From Lathyrus oleraceus (taxonomy: Eukaryota > Streptophyta > Magnoliopsida > Fabales > Fabaceae), in the NCBI RefSeq assembly GCF_024323335.1, contig NC_066583.1:12800665-12864664 (forward strand): a stretch of DNA of 64,000 nt. The letters are read 5' to 3'. The notes under the pieces were generated by a model. It did no database searches and was not told the origin of the DNA. It saw only the letters and a program-made list of their open reading frames with translations. Below are positions 59,183-64,000 of the stretch, in pieces (within the stretch, counting starts at the first letter, position 1; each line of letters starts with the position of its first letter). Made by a program: the position numbers and the translations under genes.

Positions 59183-59221
59183 ATGGATAAACCCATTGCC
59201 TACGTACCATCTTAAAAAGAT
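59183..59221 (-). repeat. Ogre C leader hairpin module
   Basis: On plus, ATGG-ATAAAC-CCAT (59183-59196) and ATCTTAAAAAGAT (59209-59221), separated by TGCCTACGTACC, the complement of the GGTACGTAGGCA linker. CGTAGTTCGGGG upstream on minus matches the CCGAACTACG start of the A and B modules. Confidence 0.65.
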
Positions 59222-60690
59222 TAGGATCAAAACCTCGTAGTTCGGGGTAAAAATATCAAAATGAGTTGGTGAATTGATTGGTCCAAAGGCCTTAAGGTCT
59301 TTTGTTATCCAAGGGAGAAAAACTCAACCTAAAACCACAAATCCACCATGTGAGGATAGCTTCAACATACTAGTGAGGGGTTAACCCTATAATAAGCATG
59401 GAAGACTCATTGTCCATCACTAAGGATATAGGTGAGTATTACATCTACCTCAAGGATAACTCAAACCTAATAGCTAAATGTTATGAAAAATTTTCTTAAG
59501 AAACTGGCCATTGAAACCACAAAAAGACATTTGAATGGGTTATATTTACCAATAAAAAGTATGTACAAAATATGGTCAAAGTTGACTTAGAAGTTCAATT
59601 CAAAATAAGTGTTATGAAAAGAAAGTTTGAAAATCAAAAGCATAAGGCTTAGGTTTCTAATGTTTGAGAAGAAGTGTTAAATGTTTGCACAAAAAGTTTT
59701 GGCTTGGGTTAGAGTGGAGGGAAGAAGAAGAATGGCTAAAGTCCTAAACATACAAGAGATGAAGGATAAGAAACAAGACCACAAATGGAGTTCCTCTCTT
59801 GAGATCATATTGATGATCCAAGTAGCTCCCATCCTTTGGAATATGCAAGCAAAATAATAGTAAGCTCAAGCAACAAACAAACAAGTCTCTTAAGAGATCC
59901 TCAATGCATCTTGTATCTTTCACTTTGGATGAACATGGCAATGGTTCTTCAATTTGAGCTCTCATAGGATTCCCTAGCACAAGAGCACACACATCAAAAG
60001 TTTTATGAAACAAATCAAGAATGGACAAGAGTGAGTTTAGAGGTTTGGTCCTTCTAATCCATCTTCACATTAAGATCCTTTTACTCCAATTTGCATAGGG
60101 AAAGTCCTAGAAACTAAGTCCATTTGTCCATTTCTTTTCATTTTGGTCCTCAACAATCAAAACAAAAGCACAAGCACAAAAATATATACAAAATTATGTG
60201 CTCAAGTGAGCAAAAGGCAAATTGCATTAACATAAACATGTGCTCAAATGAGAAAAGGAAAAAGCAAATGAATAATATGTACAAGAATAGTAAATTGCAA
60301 AAAAGTAAAGAGCAAAAAGTAAATATTAATTGTTAATGGTTAATGTTAGTAGTTAGTGTGCCATAAGGCAAATTTAGCGCTATGTTAAGCAATCGTAATT
60401 GGACTTATGTAGAAGTCACAACTATCTGAGGCCGGTCAATAATAATGTAGGCAACAACACAAGTTAGAAGTCTTGATTAGTGAACCAAGTTCCAACAAAT
60501 TGCCATGCCAAAAAGAGGAAGAGAAATGATCTTGTATTGGTTTAAGTCCTTTGCATGATTTAAGAAGCAATTTATCCTTAATGCAAAGCCATTCACTTGA
60601 TCATTTGATCAAGATGAATTAGATTTGAATCAAGGAAGATTAAACCTCCCTAATCAATGCTAACGTATTAACCTTTAACTCATTGATCAA

Positions 60691-60725
60691 AAAGAAAAGA
60701 AGAAGAAGAAGAAGAAGAAGAAGAT
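60691..60725. repeat. (GAA)n microsatellite in the Ogre C LTR
   Basis: About ten AGA/GAA units. Confidence 0.85.
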
Positions 60726-62183
60726 GGATAATGGAAATGAAGAAAATAAAGTGCATCAAATGAAAAGGAATGTACCAATCCATAAATGTTGACCAAAGAT
60801 AGGGAAGATCAAGGTCAAACCATAAAAATCAGAAATGAGATGAAGATTGGAAGTCAAGAAATAAACAAAATATTTTTGGCATTTTTAATATTTGAAAATA
60901 AACTTGAATTAAAATATTAAAGAAAGGTCAAACTTCAAATTCACTTCAAATCAACTTAAAAAAAGTCCAAGTGAATTATCCCAAGTTCAACATGGTCAAA
61001 CAAAGTTTGACAAAAAATTTCAGCATTTTTAAAAGTCAGAAACTATTTTTAATCAATTAAAAATGAATAAAAATAACCTAATTGAACTAAAATCTCAAAT
61101 AAATCTCAGACCAATTAATAAACTGATGAGAATATTTTTCATAGATCCATCATCACTCAAAGATGTTAGAAAAATATTTTTGAATTTTTTGAATGTCAAA
61201 AAATATTTAAAATGAATTAAAAATAACCAGAAAAGAGAAAATTATTAAAAAATAGCAAATGATAAAATAGCAAATATTAAAAATCATTTTTAGAAACTAG
61301 AAATTAAAAGAGAAATAATGCAATTGGTCCCATATTTTTTGGACCAATAATAAAAGAGATATGGATTTTAGAAAATGAGATGGAATTAAAAAATGAAATA
61401 GAAAATAAAATCTGAATTAAAACAGGCAAAAAAGCGTAAGCCCTTGGATCTGAGCTCATTAATTGAGCTGGAAGATCCAAGCATCCAGAGGCGCGCGTCC
61501 AACATGTTCCACGGTCAATGCAACCACACGTGGTATTTAAAAAAGTCATAAGAATGGAGCGTGGAGATTAAATCTGGAGAATGCATCACACGACTCTGGA
61601 TTGATCTGGCAATGAGACGGTGGCCAGCGCCACCTTCTTCTCTAGTGAGCTCCGACGAAGGTAAAAAAACACAGAGGTTCAAATGCTAACTAAAATGAAC
61701 GATCCAGGCACCATTCGAAAGGTGAAGTGATGTACATCACTCCTATACCACTCACTTCCACTCTAGATTCCTATTAAGAGAGAAATCAGAGATGGAAGTT
61801 TGGTGATGTTCAACTAAACTTGCTCGATTTCAACAATTAAGCACTCAATAATGATGCCTCTATAGAGAGGACTTCAGACAACACAATATCAAGGTCAATG
61901 GATCAAAGAATAATGAGATTCGAAGCAAAAACCAGTTGATTAAAACCTTTGGATTATGAAGAATTGAGTCACTTTCCTTGGTTCCTTTTGCAAACAGAAG
62001 CTTCAAAAGATCAAATGGTGAAGGTCTAGGAACTTTAGATCTGAAAATTCAACCAAATGCAATTGAATTTCAGATCTGAGTTTTTGAATAAAAATGAACT
62101 TTGTTCCTTTGGTATGGTTAGGGATTCACTCTTGCAGCATTTCAGGCGCCTTCAGGTTGGAGAATTGAAGAGCATAGCACATG

Positions 62184-62191
62184 TATTTATA
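62184..62191 (-). promoter_or_regulatory. TATA box of Ogre C
   Basis: TATAAATA on the minus strand in AGCTATAAATACATG, at a position analogous to Ogre A. Confidence 0.5.
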
Positions 62192-63709
62192 GCTGGAGAG
62201 GGCTGAATACATGAGTTAACTCGTGTGCATGGCAAATGGATTTTGCATGGCATGGGCTTGTGTGATCATGTGGAAGGCCCAATGAAGACTGAAATAACCT
62301 GCTGAGTTCATGTGAAAGGCAAATGGTCGTGTGCATTAAGTGTAATAAGCTCATGCATGGCAATTGAATTGAATTTCACAAAATGCACTTAATCTTTCAT
62401 GTCTTAGAAAATGGTGCTTCAAAACTCCAAATGCAACCTTGTGAGTAATGGTTAGAAATCTTGTGGCATAAGGAACAAATGATATGTTGATCAAAATTTC
62501 AATTGGGCCTTGGAAATTAGTGAATTTTAAGCTTAAAGTGTAGGGTGCAAAACATGCATGAGTGAAGTTTCCAAATTTAGCCAATGTTCAAGTCCTTCTT
62601 TCTCAATGATGAAAGCTCCAAATGATAAAACCTTAAACATTAAAGTTGTAGATATTTTCAAGACAATCAATTGGGACTTAAATTTTTCATCATTTGGAGT
62701 TTTTATGAAGAAGTTATGGGCACTTGAAGTTGGACTTTTTTCCATTTCAATGCATTTGGCCCAAAGTGACCTATAATGTTTTGCATTATAACATGTATTT
62801 CTTTTGAGATTTTGAAATTTTGCTCAACATAACATTTGAAGTAGACACAATAAGATTTCCATTTCATTTAGTACCACCTCAAAATCATAAAAAATGAATG
62901 AGTTATGTTCTTGGGAAGTTAACCCAAAATTAGGGTTTTAGTCAAAATGACCTATAATGTCTTGGAATTGACGATGACCTTCTAAGCTCTAAATCCAATT
63001 TTGATGAACATTAAAGTTGTTCATATTGTCCTTAATAACATTGTTTCTCTTGGGGTCGTCCCCATTTGACCAACACATAAAAAGTTAGGTCTCAGTGTAT
63101 TTCAACATAGTCAGATGAATTGACTGATCAACTTCTCAAGTCCACAACTCATATCTTGAGGAATTGATGATTGAGGGCACTCAAATAAGTTCAAATATGC
63201 ATGGAATAATGAATTAAAGAACTTTCCTTGATGGTATTTGGCCATGGGCTAAGGTTGCTTCATGAGAAGGCATTATTGATGATCAGATGAATTAGGGTTT
63301 CCTTGAGAAACAAACCTCAAATCCCTTGATTTGCTTTGATCAAAATGATGAATTGAGATACTAGGGAGGAATATTTGATGGATGAGAGCTTTGGGAACCA
63401 TTTCCATGCTTGCTTTCATCTTCTCTTGACCTTATCATTGCACAAAGGATCTCCTAGAAGCTCTCAGACTTTGTGATTGCTCAAGCTACAAACAAGAAAA
63501 GTTAGTGGCATATTTTATGCTTTTGGCTAGTAAATAAAAATGAGAAAAGCAATGATATACAATTCAAGCATGATTGGTGATCTCAAACCACTCACAATAG
63601 GTCCCCACCCAAAGGCAAAGGGAACCAAAATGCTCATGATCCTGGAGGCTTTGCAAATGCAATGTTATGATGCCCTGAGGGATCTTAGGGCCAAAATTGG
63701 GGTCTTACA

Positions 63710-63722
63710 GATGCCCCTATTT
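63710..63722 (-). other. Ogre C polypurine tract
   Basis: Minus strand AAATAGGGGCATC directly before the LTR start TGTAAGACCCC. Confidence 0.7.
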
Positions 63723-64000
63723 AAAGTCATTCTAGCCGGAGATATGAAGGTTAAAATCTTCGTCTCGACGAGGTAGAATGGGCTTAAATAATAACAAAGA
63801 GACAAATTTTGGTCCCTAAGAGACCTCATGATGCAGATGTATGTATGCAAAAGGGCAATACTTTATGGGGACATGTGTCCACAAAGAAGGAAAGAAATCT
63901 GGAGAAACTGACAATCCATATGAATAACACACTCAATGGGACAAAGACTCTGGGACTCTTATGGGGATAGGAAAATGAGATAACTTGCGTGAACAGGGCC

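Larger units (their letters stand above)
58841..64000 (-). mobile_element. Ogre C, minus strand, 3' LTR and start of internal region
   Basis: The LTR (58841-63709) reads on the minus strand TGTAAGACCCC...GATACA, 4,869 bp. Near its end it shares the Ogre signature GGTGCT...AACCTTCCC...GCATAACC and GCGGTGGCGACTC with A and B. The polypurine tract AAATAGGGGCATC lies at 63710-63722. 63723-64000 is 3' UTR without coding. The other end is outside the window, so the TSD (left flank GTTAG) cannot be checked. Confidence 0.8.

Overview
The window is a stretch of repeat-rich plant nuclear DNA, most likely from a legume of the tribe Fabeae (pea, vetch, lentil, sweet pea; the tribe is an inference). The reasons are Ogre-type Ty3/gypsy elements with LTRs of about 5 kb, a SIRE/Maximus-like Ty1-copia element with an env-like ORF, AT-rich spacers and an intron-containing 2-oxoglutarate dioxygenase gene. 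There are no bacterial genes, rRNA or CRISPR arrays. Only one ordinary host gene is convincing; nearly everything from about 8.4 kb to the end is nested LTR retrotransposons.

Layout. 1-4.8 kb: a Mutator-like (MULE) region with a 149-bp tandem array, an intact 797-aa transposase (+) and a convergent, probably broken second ORF (-). 5.67-7.01 kb: a three-exon 2OG-Fe(II) dioxygenase gene (-). 8.45-12.15 kb: a probable Ty3/gypsy LTR (+), split by a 1.9-kb solo LTR (-) with TSD AGCTT. 12.15-58.84 kb: one SIRE-like Ty1-copia element on the minus strand (3' LTR, env-like, pol, end of gag), broken by three insertions. These are (a) a non-coding copia element at 14.78-35.86 kb in the tandem form LTR-internal-LTR-internal, itself split by Ogre A (24.26-35.28 kb, TSD ATTAT); (b) Ogre B (37.30-54.78 kb, TSD TACTC), with 5,172-bp near-identical LTRs and most of pol deleted; (c) Ogre C (58.84 kb to beyond the window, minus strand), of which the 3' LTR and PPT are visible. 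Nesting therefore goes four levels deep (old LTR > SIRE > copia tandem > Ogre A). By-eye LTR divergence puts Ogre B youngest (about 18 differences in 5.2 kb), with Ogre A and the copia tandem older (roughly 1.7-1.8 percent).

Most interesting signal. The non-coding parts of the Ogre elements are built from many small hairpins whose loops and flanks are constant while the stems change in a compensatory way. Ogre B has about 30 hairpins with a CGGTAA loop. Ogre A has an array with NTYCAG-type loops. Both carry larger hairpins just after pol, each followed by AGGCAAAA. All three Ogre LTRs carry a two-hairpin module separated by TACGTAGGCA or a close variant. Between Ogre A and B, further leader hairpins (AGTA loop; GCGA tetraloop) show covariation. 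This looks like selected or copy-templated RNA structure in the retrotransposon genomic RNA. I know of no description of it, but I could not search or run a covariance test.

How the parts work together: the autonomous-type coding parts (Ogre A gag end and pol with an in-frame-restoring intron; SIRE gag-pol-env) are all interrupted by stops, so no retroelement here looks autonomous. Ogre B evidently moved recently in its deleted form and would have needed proteins supplied in trans.
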